From NCBI GenBank assembly GCA_016706545.1, contig JADJJK010000036.1, forward strand, positions 1 to 64,000: a stretch of DNA of 64,000 nucleotides. Direction: 5' to 3'. Of the stretch, positions 16,987 to 27,059 are shown piece by piece; within the stretch, counting starts at the first letter, position 1; every line of letters starts with the position of its first letter. Both the position numbers and the translations under genes were made by a program. This DNA comes from Myxococcales bacterium. Lineage in GTDB: Bacteria; Myxococcota_A; Polyangia; Haliangiales; Haliangiaceae. The notes under the pieces were generated by a model that saw only the letters and a program-made list of their open reading frames with translations, had not been told where the DNA came from and made no database searches.

Positions 16987-17740
16987 CGCGGTCGTCCTGG
17001 CGCTGGCTGCCGCGCCGGTCTCGGCCGAGCCGCGCGCCGCCGCCCCGGCGGTGGTGCGGCTCGAGGCCGGTTGCGTCACGCTCGGCCCGGCCCAGCCGTT
17101 CAACGTGCTGGCGCCGCGTCAGGTGTGTCTGCCCGCGTTCGAGCTGGATCGCACCGAGGTCACGGTGGCGGCGTACCGCGCGTGCGTCGAGGCTGGCGCG
17201 TGCGCCGCGCCGGCGGTCACCGACGAGCGCTGCACCTACGCGCGCGACAAGAGCGGGCGTCACCCGGTCAACTGCGTCAGCTACGAAGAGGCTGCGGGGT
17301 ACTGCGCCTGGCGCGGCCAGCGCTTGCCCGCGCTCGATGAGTGGGAGCGCGCGGCGCGCGGCCCCGGCAGCGCCACCTATCCGTGGGGCGAGGCCGAGCC
17401 CAGCGATCGCCTGGCGGCCAGGCATCGCCACGATCACCAGGCCGGCCTGCCCACCTCGCCGGTGTGCTCGCGTCCGCGCGGCCACTCGGCCGAAGGGGCG
17501 TGCGATCTGGCGGGCAACGTCGCCGAGTACGTGGCCGGCTTCTGGCTTGGCGAGCCGTTCACCCCGGCGGCGGAGCCGGCCGGCCCGCTGCCGGCCCGCG
17601 GCGCGCGCATCCTGCGCGGCGGCTCGGTCGCCTCGGGCGATGCGCACCTGCGCGGCTGGATGCGCGATCGTCGCCCTGCCACCGCGCGGCCCGGCGCTGG
17701 CACCGGCTTTCGCTGCGCCCGCGACGTCGCTGCACGCTAG
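16937..17740 (+). CDS. formylglycine-generating-enzyme-like (SUMF1/FGE-sulfatase domain) exported protein
   Basis: A 267-residue protein with a signal peptide (VLALAAAPVSA-EP) and one SUMF1-type domain. Family markers are FELDRTEVTVAAYRACV, HPVNCVSYEEAAGYCAWRGQ, RLPALDEWERAARG, a GNVAEYV segment, ILRGGSVASGD and a C-terminal GFRCARD. True FGE oxidises Cys to formylglycine; most bacterial relatives are binding or other oxidase modules, and the paired active-site Cys cannot be confirmed here. The start at 16937 overlaps the RHS gene by 50 bases; a second ATG at 16958 also has a fair ribosome site. The overlap suggests translational coupling with the toxin-like gene, hence maturation, anchoring or immunity as possible roles (inference). 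Confidence 0.8.
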   Translation: MASGNRTMCGSRTTVASAVVLALAAAPVSAEPRAAAPAVVRLEAGCVTLGPAQPFNVLAPRQVCLPAFELDRTEVTVAAYRACVEAGACAAPAVTDERCTYARDKSGRHPVNCVSYEEAAGYCAWRGQRLPALDEWERAARGPGSATYPWGEAEPSDRLAARHRHDHQAGLPTSPVCSRPRGHSAEGACDLAGNVAEYVAGFWLGEPFTPAAEPAGPLPARGARILRGGSVASGDAHLRGWMRDRRPATARPGAGTGFRCARDVAAR

Positions 17741-17772
17741 AGGCAGCTTGGCCGCGCGGAGTCGCGGACGTC

Positions 17773-17826
17773 GCTGCGGTCGCGGCCAGCGCTGCGGTCG
17801 CGGCCAGCGCTACGGTCGCGGCCAGC
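17773..17826. repeat. 18-bp tandem repeat, 3 copies
   Basis: Three adjacent copies of an 18-base G/C-rich unit (GCTGCGGTCGCGGCCAGC, one substitution in the third) lie between the convergent ends of the FGE-like gene and the histidine-kinase-like gene. No spacer sequences, so not a CRISPR. Function unknown; the number of copies may vary between strains. Confidence 0.8.
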
Positions 17827-17865
17827 GCGGCCAGCGCCGACAGCCGACCGCGCCGACCGCGCGGC

Positions 17866-18510
17866 TCAGGCCGGCGTCAGGTGCAGCACGAAGCTGCAGC
17901 CCCGGCCCGGCGTCACCACGCCATCGAGGGTGCCGCTCCACTGCGCGAGCAGCGCCACCAGCGCCGCGCGCTCGGAGCTGGGCAGCTCCATCCCCTGCCC
18001 GCTGTCGGCGACGGTGACGCACACGGCCCCGCCCTCCACGAAGGTCCGCACCGAGATCGCCGCGCCGGCCACCCCGTGCGCGGACTGCGCGCACAGAAAC
18101 AGCAGGCGGGTCACCACCAGGGCCAGCGCGCCGGGCGCGGCCTGCACCGGCGGCGTGGCCCCCACGTCGGCGAGCAGCTCCACGCCCGCCTGCTTCATCG
18201 CCAGCAGGTTGAGCGCCACCTCCACCTCGTGCGCGCAGTCCACCTGCGCTGCGCCCCCCGCCGGCGGCGACAACACGAGCTGCACGTCGTCGAGCTGACG
18301 CACCAGCAGGGTGGCCTCCAGGTAGGCGTCGCCCAGCTCGTGGCGCAGCCCCTGCAACGCCACCCAGGGATACGGCGTCGGCCCGGTCGACGAGGCCACG
18401 TAGCGGTCGAGGTGGTCGACGAGCAACGCGAGCCGGTCGCGCAGCCCGCGCATCGGCGCCGCCAGCTCGCCCGCCAGCTCGCCGGCCAGGAGCCCGCGGA
18501 CGTCCTTCAC
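17866..18510 (-). CDS. small histidine-kinase-like ATPase / ChpT-like protein
   Basis: A 214-residue protein, starting with a GTG that overlaps the upstream stop codon (GTGA), so it is translationally coupled to the peptidase/barrel gene. The first half is helical, with candidate phospho-histidines in LVDHLDRY and LRHELGD. The second half is an HATPase-type fold with a G1 box VADSGQGM and a terminal GRGCSFVLHL strand. The N-box Asn expected in an active kinase is not visible (RLLFLCAQSAHG occupies the place). It may therefore be a degenerate kinase or a ChpT-like phosphotransfer protein; no receiver gene is adjacent. Fold fairly sure, activity uncertain. Confidence 0.6.
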   Translation of the reverse strand: MKDVRGLLAGELAGELAAPMRGLRDRLALLVDHLDRYVASSTGPTPYPWVALQGLRHELGDAYLEATLLVRQLDDVQLVLSPPAGGAAQVDCAHEVEVALNLLAMKQAGVELLADVGATPPVQAAPGALALVVTRLLFLCAQSAHGVAGAAISVRTFVEGGAVCVTVADSGQGMELPSSERAALVALLAQWSGTLDGVVTPGRGCSFVLHLTPA

Positions 18511-21422
18511 AGCGCCCCCGTCAACAGCATCCAGGTCTCGGTCAACCCCTTGTCGCCCAGCCCGCGCGCCACCCCGACCTCCAGCGTCCCGGCCTCGAAG
18601 AACCCCAGCACCAGATCCAGCCGCAGCGCCGCGCCCACCGACGTGCGCACCGAGTCCGCGGTGGGATCGCCGTCCCACGCCGCCGCCGCGTCCAGCAGCG
18701 CCGCCACGTGCAGCCGCTGCGCGTACACCGGCAGCGTCTGCAGGCCGCGCTCCACGTTCCACAGGAGCTGGCGCAGCTCGGCGCCGAGCAGATGAAACTG
18801 GTTCCCCGCCACCGCGCGCGCCGGATAGCCGCGCAGCGTGCCCACCGTGCTCGCGCGCGTGCTGTTGAGCACGGCTGACACCAGGTCCCCAGGGGGCAGC
18901 CCGCCCAGGCTGTAGCTGCCGGTGCGCACCAGGTCGCCGCCGCGGATCGCGCCCGCCACGCGCAGCGCCAGCGTCGGGCCGCGGCCTCCGCCCGGGAGCT
19001 GCTGATACCAGCGCCCGGTGTAGCTGGCGGTGATGGCGCGGTAGGTCGCCCCCAGCTCGGGCAGATCGAGCCGCAGCCCCACCGAGACGTCCCCGCCCTG
19101 CTGAGGGCCAATCCCTTGCACCGTGGAGTCGAGCGCCGAGTACGACATCCTCACGCCCAGGCCTGCCTGCAGCGTGTTGGTGAGCGGTCGCCGCGGCAGC
19201 CGGTCGTTGGGATCTGGGCTGTCGTCCGGCTTCTCCAGGAGCCGCGAGTAGTCCATCGCGTAGTCAAACGACAGAAACCACGACGCGCCAGGCCGCCGCT
19301 GCCCCGGCAGCCCCAGCGCCAGCGAGCCGCTCCACACCTCTTCGCGGTAGGACCGGCCAAGCCCGTCCACTCGAAACCCCGAGCGCTCCGCCGCCGTCCG
19401 ACCGCCGGACATCCGCACTGGCACCACCCAGCCGTTGTAGCCGTACGAGCCGGCCACGTTCAGGTCGGCGCGCGGCAGCACCAGCCCGGTCGCCAGCGAG
19501 TAGCCATGCAACCCCACCGCGTCGCCACCGCTGGTGCGCACGGTGGTGTACGAGCCCTTGGCGGTGGACAGCACCTCGTAGCTCCAGGTCTGCGGCGCCA
19601 GCGTCTCCAGCGCGCGGTAGGGCCGCGGCGCGCTCACCTCCGCCTCGCGGTCGTCCACCACCACCGGGGCCGGCCGGTCGTCGAGGTACGGCGGCGCCCG
19701 CCGCCACGAGGGCGGCGCCACCATCAGCTCGTGCAGGTCGTAGCCGCGGTCGCTCAGCACCCGATACGCCAGGCGCGTGCCGTCGGGCGAGACCGTGGGC
19801 TGGTAGGCGCCGCCGAGCACCTCGGTCACCTGCCACAGCTCGCGCGATCGCAGGTCGTACGCCAGGAGGTTGCTTATGCCGGTGCGGTCGCTGTCGAAGT
19901 AGAGCCAGCGGCCATCGGGCGAGAACACCGGCGAGCCATCGAGCGCCCGGTCCGACGTCACCTCGGTCACCTTCCCGCTCGCCAGCTCCACCAGCAGGAT
20001 GTCGCGCCAACCGCCAGCGCGCCACGCCGAGAACGCGAGCTGCGCGCCATCGGGGGACCACGCCGGCTGATAGGCCTGCTCGAACGGCCGACCGCGCCAC
20101 ACCACCTGCGCGGCGACCGGCGTGTGGGGCTCGCCCATCGGCACCAGCGGCGACACCGTGAGCACGCTGGTCGAGGCCAGGTTCTGCGAGTACGCCACCC
20201 GGCGCCCATCGGGCGACACCGCCGGATCTCTCGCGCGCTGCCGCCGCGTCACCTGCGCGGGCGGACCTCCCGCGGCGCTGCGCAAGAACAGATCCTGCAC
20301 CTGGAACTGGTCCTGATAGGACCGCGACTGCTCGAACACCAGCGCGCCATCGCGCGCGAGATCGTAGTGTCCGAGCGCGTCGAGGTGCAAGACCTCCACC
20401 GCCTGCGAGGCGTCGCCCCCCACCGGCATCTTGCGCAGCGAGGTCACCTCGCGCCCATTTCCGGAGAGCCACCACAGCCACTTGCCGTCGGGCGCATACA
20501 GCGGGCGCCAGTTGAGCTCGCCGCCGTCGGTCAGCGGGCGCCCCGTCCGCGCGCCGCGCCGCGACACCGCCTGCTCCTGCAGCGCGTAGCGATCCCGCAG
20601 GTGCAGCATCCAGTCGTCAAACAGCTCCGGGAACGAGCGCCCCACCGCCTCCATCGCTTGCCGGCTGAGCGCGAACGGCACCGGGTACGCGCCCTGCGCG
20701 TGGCTCATGGCCGCCAGCTTGTCGTCGCCAAACCGGTCGAACACGTAGCGCAAAAACGCCGAGCCATGCAGGTAGGCGATGTTGCCCCGCGGATACAGCC
20801 GCGGCGCGCCGGTCACCTGATCTAGCCGCAGCGGGCGGTTGGCCAGCACCGCGCTGCGCAGCAGGCCGTCAAACTCGGTCTGGCGCGTGCGCCCCCCGGC
20901 GCCGCGCTTGGACTCCTCGTAGGTGGCGATGCCCTCGATGATCCAGCGCGGCATGATCTGGTTGGGCGCCCAGATCTTGCCAAAGATCGCGTTGTAGAAG
21001 AGCGGGAGTCCGGACATCGTGTCCAGATGCAGGACGTGCGTGTACTCGTGGGTCACCAGCGAGTACAGCCAGTCATCGTGATCGGCCAGCGCGGAGGATC
21101 CGTGCGGCGCGGTCGCGAACAGCGTGATCGCGTTGCGTGGCGCCACGTTGGCAAAGCCGTTGGCGCCGTCGGTGTCGTCGTTCACCACCACCAGCGTCTT
21201 GCCCGCCGGCGCGTGGCGCAGGGCCGGCGCCAGCGTGTCGTGCGCGCGCTCCGCCACCACCCCGACCCGCCGCGCGATGGCGTCGAGCGGAACGGGATAG
21301 TGGATCACGAAGTGCGCGGTCTCCACCGTGCGCCACTGCCGGTCAGGATCTCCTGCGCGCGCCACCCCGGTGAAGGTCAGCGCCCACCAGGCCAGCGCGC
21401 TGACCAGGAGCCGGTGCGTCAC
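18507..21422 (-). CDS. exported HExxH metallopeptidase - TolB propeller - outer-membrane barrel fusion
   Basis: About 971 residues with the GTG at 21422, which directly begins a signal peptide (ending TGVARA-GD); an ATG at 21473 is possible but overlaps ptsI by 47 bases. The N-terminal peptidase-like domain has THEYTHVLHLD (His125, Glu126, His129) and a downstream Glu in WIIEGIATYEE, the gluzincin pattern. Several WD40/TolB-type repeats follow (SPDGRRVAYS, FSPDGRWLYFDS, SPDGTRLAYR). The last roughly 330 residues look like a BamA/surface-antigen barrel (LGGLPPGDLV, LRGYPARAVAG). It is probably an outer-membrane protein with a periplasmic or surface peptidase. It follows ptsI by four bases. Confidence 0.75.
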   Translation of the reverse strand: MTHRLLVSALAWWALTFTGVARAGDPDRQWRTVETAHFVIHYPVPLDAIARRVGVVAERAHDTLAPALRHAPAGKTLVVVNDDTDGANGFANVAPRNAITLFATAPHGSSALADHDDWLYSLVTHEYTHVLHLDTMSGLPLFYNAIFGKIWAPNQIMPRWIIEGIATYEESKRGAGGRTRQTEFDGLLRSAVLANRPLRLDQVTGAPRLYPRGNIAYLHGSAFLRYVFDRFGDDKLAAMSHAQGAYPVPFALSRQAMEAVGRSFPELFDDWMLHLRDRYALQEQAVSRRGARTGRPLTDGGELNWRPLYAPDGKWLWWLSGNGREVTSLRKMPVGGDASQAVEVLHLDALGHYDLARDGALVFEQSRSYQDQFQVQDLFLRSAAGGPPAQVTRRQRARDPAVSPDGRRVAYSQNLASTSVLTVSPLVPMGEPHTPVAAQVVWRGRPFEQAYQPAWSPDGAQLAFSAWRAGGWRDILLVELASGKVTEVTSDRALDGSPVFSPDGRWLYFDSDRTGISNLLAYDLRSRELWQVTEVLGGAYQPTVSPDGTRLAYRVLSDRGYDLHELMVAPPSWRRAPPYLDDRPAPVVVDDREAEVSAPRPYRALETLAPQTWSYEVLSTAKGSYTTVRTSGGDAVGLHGYSLATGLVLPRADLNVAGSYGYNGWVVPVRMSGGRTAAERSGFRVDGLGRSYREEVWSGSLALGLPGQRRPGASWFLSFDYAMDYSRLLEKPDDSPDPNDRLPRRPLTNTLQAGLGVRMSYSALDSTVQGIGPQQGGDVSVGLRLDLPELGATYRAITASYTGRWYQQLPGGGRGPTLALRVAGAIRGGDLVRTGSYSLGGLPPGDLVSAVLNSTRASTVGTLRGYPARAVAGNQFHLLGAELRQLLWNVERGLQTLPVYAQRLHVAALLDAAAAWDGDPTADSVRTSVGAALRLDLVLGFFEAGTLEVGVARGLGDKGLTETWMLLTGAL

Positions 21423-21426
21423 GCTC

Positions 21427-23205
<1,779 letters not shown>

Positions 23206-23207
23206 CT

Positions 23208-23495
23208 TCAGCGATCCTCCCCGAACTTGTCCTCGATGAGCTTGGCCAGGGCGACCACCGCCTCGGCGGCCCGGTCACCGCGCGCTCGCAGCATCACCTG
23301 TGAGCCCTTGCTGGCCACCAGCATGAGCACACCCATGATGCTCTTGCCGTTGACCTCGTGGCCGTCCTTGGAGATGATCACCTCACATCCGAACTTGCCG
23401 GCGAGCTGCACGAACTTGGTGGCGGCTCGGGCATGCATGCCTAGCTCGTTCTGGATGGTGATGGTCCGCGAGACCGATTCGTCGTTTGCCATCAT
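23208..23495 (-). CDS. ptsH: HPr phosphocarrier protein
   Basis: A 95-residue HPr. The phosphorylation His lies in LGMHARAATKFV (His21), and the regulatory Ser of HprK targets is present in VNGKSIMGVL (Ser52, equivalent to Ser46). It relays phosphate from enzyme I to EIIA(Ntr) and is the substrate of the HPr kinase encoded upstream. The ATG at 23495 overlaps the rapZ stop (ATGA), so translation is coupled; the longer open frame upstream is rejected because it runs back into rapZ. Confidence 0.95.
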   Translation of the reverse strand: MMANDESVSRTITIQNELGMHARAATKFVQLAGKFGCEVIISKDGHEVNGKSIMGVLMLVASKGSQVMLRARGDRAAEAVVALAKLIEDKFGEDR

Positions 23496-24331
23496 TCGCC
23501 CCGGTCTACGTCGCGATGACGTACCAAGATGTCCCACTCGCCCGCCAGGCGACGCCGCAGCTCCTCGATCACCGCGACCGACCTGTGCCGGCCGCCCGTA
23601 CACCCCACCGCGATCGTCACGTACAACTTTCCTTCGCTCTGAAAGTGAGGCAGCGCGAAGCGCAGGAGCCGCTCGATGTGCTCCACCATCTGCATGCCCT
23701 CACCGCTCGCGAACACGTAGCGCGCCACCTCTGGATCACGACCATCGCGGTGCGTGAGCGACGCCTCGAAGTACGGGTTCGGCAAGAACCGCACGTCGAA
23801 CACCAGGTTGAACTCCACCGGCAGCCCATGCTTGAAGCCGAACGACACCATCGTCACCGCCAGCCGTCCCTGGCGCGCGTAGCGATCCTGGATGATCGCC
23901 TTTAGCTGGTGCATGTTGAGGTTGGAGGTGTCCACCAACGCGGCGCCCTGCCGCAGCTCGGTCATCACCTCGCGATCGCGCCGCACCCCATCAGCGAGAT
24001 CGTCCCCGGACAGCGGATGGCGCCGGCGCGTCTCGGAGAAGCGGCGCAGCAGGACCTCGTCGTTGGCCTCGAGGAACAGCACCTCGAGCCGGTGCCCGGC
24101 GCCGCGCAGCGTGGTGAGCTGCTCCCGCCAGGCCAGGAGATGTCGGCGCTGCCGCGAGTCGATGGCGATGGCCAGCTTGTCGAAGTCCCCCTCCTGCGCC
24201 ATGCGCTCGACCAGCGCGCTGACCATCGGCACCGGGATGTTGTCCACGCAGAAGAACTCGACGTCCTCCAGCGCGCGCAGCGCGGTGCTCTTCCCGGCGC
24301 CCGACAGCCCTGTGACGATGACGATCTGCAT
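23492..24331 (-). CDS. rapZ: RapZ / YvcJ-type nucleotide-binding regulatory protein
   Basis: A 279-residue protein with Walker A GLSGAGKS at residues 8-15, the family text VEFFCVDNIPVPM, and a C-terminal CTGGRHRSV motif. In enterobacteria RapZ guides RNase E to a small RNA controlling amino-sugar synthesis; outside that group the role is less clear, but linkage to ptsN, hprK and rpoN is common. Length is normal. It starts two bases after the hprK stop (24334) and ends overlapping ptsH. Confidence 0.93.
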   Translation of the reverse strand: MQIVIVTGLSGAGKSTALRALEDVEFFCVDNIPVPMVSALVERMAQEGDFDKLAIAIDSRQRRHLLAWREQLTTLRGAGHRLEVLFLEANDEVLLRRFSETRRRHPLSGDDLADGVRRDREVMTELRQGAALVDTSNLNMHQLKAIIQDRYARQGRLAVTMVSFGFKHGLPVEFNLVFDVRFLPNPYFEASLTHRDGRDPEVARYVFASGEGMQMVEHIERLLRFALPHFQSEGKLYVTIAVGCTGGRHRSVAVIEELRRRLAGEWDILVRHRDVDRGE

Positions 24332-24333
24332 GG

Positions 24334-25337
24334 CTACTCCACCGCGTCCAGGTCGACGTCGCGCCGCGTGCCCAGCGCCGCCGTCAACTCATCCTGGAAC
24401 GCGCGCGCCGAGTGGTGACCGCGCAGCTTGAGGAGCTGGTTGCGCGCCCCCACCTCCACCAGCGTGGCCAGGTTGCGCCCGGGCCGCACCGGCAAGCGCA
24501 CGCGGGGCACCGCCACGCCGAGGATCTCCAGGCGATCGTCGTCGATGCCCAGGCGGTCGTACTCTTCTCCATCTTGCCAGTCCACCATCTCCACCGCGAG
24601 TTCGAGCTTCTTGTTGTCCCGGACCGCGCCCACGCCGAACAGATCCTTGATGTTGATGATCCCCAGGCCGCGGATCTCCATGTGGTACGCGATGAGCCGC
24701 GCGCTGGAGCCAAACAGGGCCTCCCCCTTCTTGCGCACCACCACCACGTCATCGGCCACCAGCCGGTGTCCTCGCACCACCAGATCCAGCGCGGTCTCGC
24801 TCTTGCCGATGCCGCTCTTGCCCAGGAGCAGCACGCCGATGCCGAGCACGTCGAGCATCACGCCGTGAAGCTCGGTCGCCGAGGCCAGCCGATCGTTGAG
24901 CCACCCGGTGAGCTTGACGATCAGCTCCGAGGTGACCAGGTTCGATGACAGGACGGGGACGCCGCGCGCCTCGCAGGCCGCCACCAGCTCGGAGGCGGGG
25001 CCAGCGAGCGGCTGATCACGATGCACGCAGGATCCGCCCCGAGGATCGTGTTGACGCCCAGGGTGCGAGCGGCCGGCGACGCGCCGGTCAAGAACTCGAT
25101 CTCGGTGCCGCCCAGCACCAGGACCCGCCTCGGGTGGAGCTGCTCCGGCCAGCCGGTCAACGCCAGGCCCGGCTTCTGGATGCGCGGCACCGCCACCGCT
25201 CGCCCCATCCCGCCCTGGCCGCCCAGCGCGGTCAGCTCCAGCGAGCTGTGCTCTGCGAGCTGCGCGATGGTCACCGGGCTCGGGGTCACCTGGGCCCCTT
25301 CCACGGTCGCCACACCATGTGGACTAGTACTTGGCAT
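24334..25337 (-). pseudogene. hprK: HPr kinase/phosphorylase, split by a one-base frameshift
   Basis: The two halves lie in different frames. The 5' half (from the ATG at 25337) has the HprK N-terminal domain (VTIAQLAEHSSLEL, RRVLVLGGTEIEFLT, ACIVISRSLA). The 3' half (to 24334) has ASELVAACEARGVPVLSSNL, Walker A GKSGIGKS, HRLVADD, EIRGLGIINIKDLFG and PVRPGRNLATLVEVGARN, all essential HprK motifs. The frame changes near 24997-25000, a run of four G (C on the coding strand). Adding one C there gives an unbroken protein of about 334 residues. A sequencing error is the simplest explanation; a true mutation is possible. The intact protein would phosphorylate and dephosphorylate HPr Ser52. It overlaps the ptsN 3' end by 14 bases. 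Confidence 0.88.
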
Positions 25338-25785
25338 CCTCGTCCGAGACGACCTGGTACATCGAGTCCCGGTCGGGAGCCGCCAAGAGCCGCCGCCGGA
25401 AATCGGCGTCCTTGAAGACCCGGCTTATCCGGGCGAGCGCCTTGAGGTGCGCGCCAGTGGAGGTCTCCGGAGCCACCAGCACGAAGAACAGGTACGTAGG
25501 CAAGCCATCCATGGAGTCGAAGTCCACGCCGGCCTGAGCGCGGCCCAGACAAGCGACGATCTCGCCCACCACCGGCAGCTTGCCATGCGGGATGGCGACC
25601 CCCTCGCCGATCGCGGTGGAGGCCAGCATCTCTCGCTCCACCAGCACCCGGGTGAGCTGCCCGCCGTCGATGCGTGGATGATTGGCGGCCATGTGCAGCG
25701 CCAGCTCTTGCAGGATATCGCGCTTGGCGATTCCCTTCAGCTCGGGCACTACCATCTCGCGCCGAATGAGGTCGACGATCTTCAC
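25324..25785 (-). CDS. ptsN: EIIA(Ntr)-type PTS protein
   Basis: A 153-residue EIIA fructose/Ntr-type domain. The active-site His is in GEGVAIPHGK (His67). It would accept phosphate from HPr and act as a regulatory switch (in other bacteria on K+ transport and sensor kinases). The GTG at 25785 (MKIVDLIRREMVV) matches the family N-terminus; the longer open frame upstream is Gly/Arg/Pro repeat sequence and is not coding. It lies downstream of hpf and overlaps hprK. Confidence 0.92.
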   Translation of the reverse strand: MKIVDLIRREMVVPELKGIAKRDILQELALHMAANHPRIDGGQLTRVLVEREMLASTAIGEGVAIPHGKLPVVGEIVACLGRAQAGVDFDSMDGLPTYLFFVLVAPETSTGAHLKALARISRVFKDADFRRRLLAAPDRDSMYQVVSDEDAKY

Positions 25786-26114
25786 AACGCGCCAAGGGTA
25801 GCACGTACCCGCGGCGGTTTGGCTGGCGTGGCCAGCCAGTGTCGGCATCCGCGCCAACAGAAGAGGCAGCGGAAGGCAGCGCCCTTGGCGGCCAAAGGCG
25901 TACACCTGCCGCCCAAGGCATGCCAAGGGCGCCGCCACCGGCAGACGCCGACGGCAGACGCCACCGGCAGACGCCGACGGCAGATGCCACCGGCCGACGC
26001 CGACGGCCACGCCGCCAAAGCGGCGGCGCCGAGCACCAAGCGTGTCGGGCGTCGCAACGGGCGCCCCTCGACCAAGGCAACCGCCTCCAGCCGGGCCAGG
26101 CGGCCGGCGGCCGA
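25786..26114. other. intergenic region between hpf and ptsN
   Basis: About 330 bases without a convincing gene. It holds the 26-bp tandem repeat at 25934-26010 and GCCAAGG-rich text. All open frames through it are low-complexity Gly/Arg/Pro/Ala sequence. No clear promoter for ptsN was found, so ptsN may be read from the hpf transcript. Confidence 0.6.
25934..26010. repeat. 26-bp tandem repeat, 3 copies
   Basis: Three head-to-tail copies of a unit starting GCCACCGGCAGACGCCGACG; the third copy has substitutions and lacks one base. It lies between hpf and ptsN in the untranslated region of the probable transcript. No spacers, so not a CRISPR array. Confidence 0.8.
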
Positions 26115-26729
26115 TCAGTTGGCTTGCGCGGTGTCGATCAAGCCGTAGCTGCCGTCATCGCGACGATACACCACCGCGACGCTGCCATCGGCCTGCGAGC
26201 GAAACACCAAGAAGGTCTCTTGCTGGAGGTTGAGCTGCACGATGGCGTCGGCCACCGACATGGGCTGAGCATGGAACTTCTCGGTCTTGACGACCTGAAA
26301 CTCCAGGGGCGGCGCGCCCGCGTGTTCGGCGGCGGACGACGACGGCGGGGAGGAGCCATCTGGCTCATCCGCCTGCTCGAACGCCTCGGACACGATGCTA
26401 TGCGACCAGGGCAGGACCTCCACGTTGTGTGGACGGACCTTCTGCTCTTCGAGCTTGCCCTTGTACTTGCGCACCTGCCGCTCGATCTTGGCGATGCACA
26501 GATCGATCGAGGAGTACATGTTCTCGGTCGCCTCGTGGCCGGCGATGGTCAGGCCGTTGTGGAGCTGGAAGTTCACATCGATGCGATGCGTGTGGCGCTC
26601 GGTCGAGAGCACCACGTGGCACGCGATGGGATCAGGTAGGTACTTCCGGATGCGCTCCATCCGCTCACGCGCGTAGGCCTTGAGAGAGTCCGTTGGCTCC
26701 ATGTGCCGGAAGGTCACGGAAAACTGCAT
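26115..26729 (-). CDS. hpf: ribosome hibernation promoting factor, long form
   Basis: A 204-residue protein. The N-terminal domain (about 1-105) is the YfiA/HPF RNA-binding fold: MQFSVTFRHMEPTDSLKAYA, HRIDVNFQLHNG, SIDLCIAKIERQVRKYKGK. An acidic/Pro/Ser linker leads to the C-terminal dimerisation domain (PLEFQVVKTEKFHAQPMSV to DDGSYGLIDT) that defines the long form able to form 100S dimers. It binds the 30S decoding region in stationary phase. It follows rpoN, as in many proteobacteria. The ribosome site AAGGGGG lies about seven bases before the ATG. Confidence 0.95.
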   Translation of the reverse strand: MQFSVTFRHMEPTDSLKAYARERMERIRKYLPDPIACHVVLSTERHTHRIDVNFQLHNGLTIAGHEATENMYSSIDLCIAKIERQVRKYKGKLEEQKVRPHNVEVLPWSHSIVSEAFEQADEPDGSSPPSSSAAEHAGAPPLEFQVVKTEKFHAQPMSVADAIVQLNLQQETFLVFRSQADGSVAVVYRRDDGSYGLIDTAQAN

Positions 26730-26749
26730 CGATTGCCCCCTTTGAAAAG

Positions 26750-26777
26750 ATGTTACCCCGCGCGGAAGCCATCACAA
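26750..26777 (-). promoter_or_regulatory. candidate sigma-70-type promoter of hpf
   Basis: On the minus strand TTGTGA is followed after 16 bases by TAACAT, about 20 bases before the hpf start codon. The region is more A/T-rich than its surroundings. This would let hpf and the PTS genes be expressed apart from rpoN. Prediction by eye only. Confidence 0.45.
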
Positions 26778-26827
26778 CCCTGCGCGGAAGATTCTTGGCG
26801 TGCCCCCAACCGTTTCCGCGGACCGCC

Positions 26828-26859
26828 CACGGACCACCCACGGACCACCCACGGACACC
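26828..26859. repeat. 11-bp tandem repeat, about 3 copies
   Basis: The unit CACGGACCACC occurs twice exactly and a third time with one base missing, in the gap between rpoN and hpf. Function unknown. Confidence 0.7.
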
Positions 26860-27059
26860 AGTAGACACTCGTAGACACACGAGGCGCCGCACGCGCCAGG
26901 CCACACGCGCACCCCGCGGTGCGCCAGCTCACTCGGCGGCCGCGCCGCGAAATGCCGTCGAGCGGCGACGAGCCGCCGGCGAAACCCACCGGACGAGGAC
27001 CTCCACGTGCCCCCGCCCCTTCATCTCACGCGAGCAGGCGAGCGGCTGGTCGTGCGGCT

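Larger units (their letters stand above)
26730..27059. other. intergenic region between rpoN and hpf
   Basis: About 330 bases. It contains the candidate hpf promoter (26750-26777), an 11-bp tandem repeat (26828-26859) and a related GTAGACAC doublet just after it. No gene was found on either strand. Confidence 0.6.

Noticed and set aside
10954..17103. 2049-residue open frame on the minus strand opposite the RHS gene
   Set aside because: Antisense frame of a GC-rich gene; no domain, His/Arg/Ala/Gly-rich text. The plus strand has clear SpvB, FG-GAP and YD repeats.
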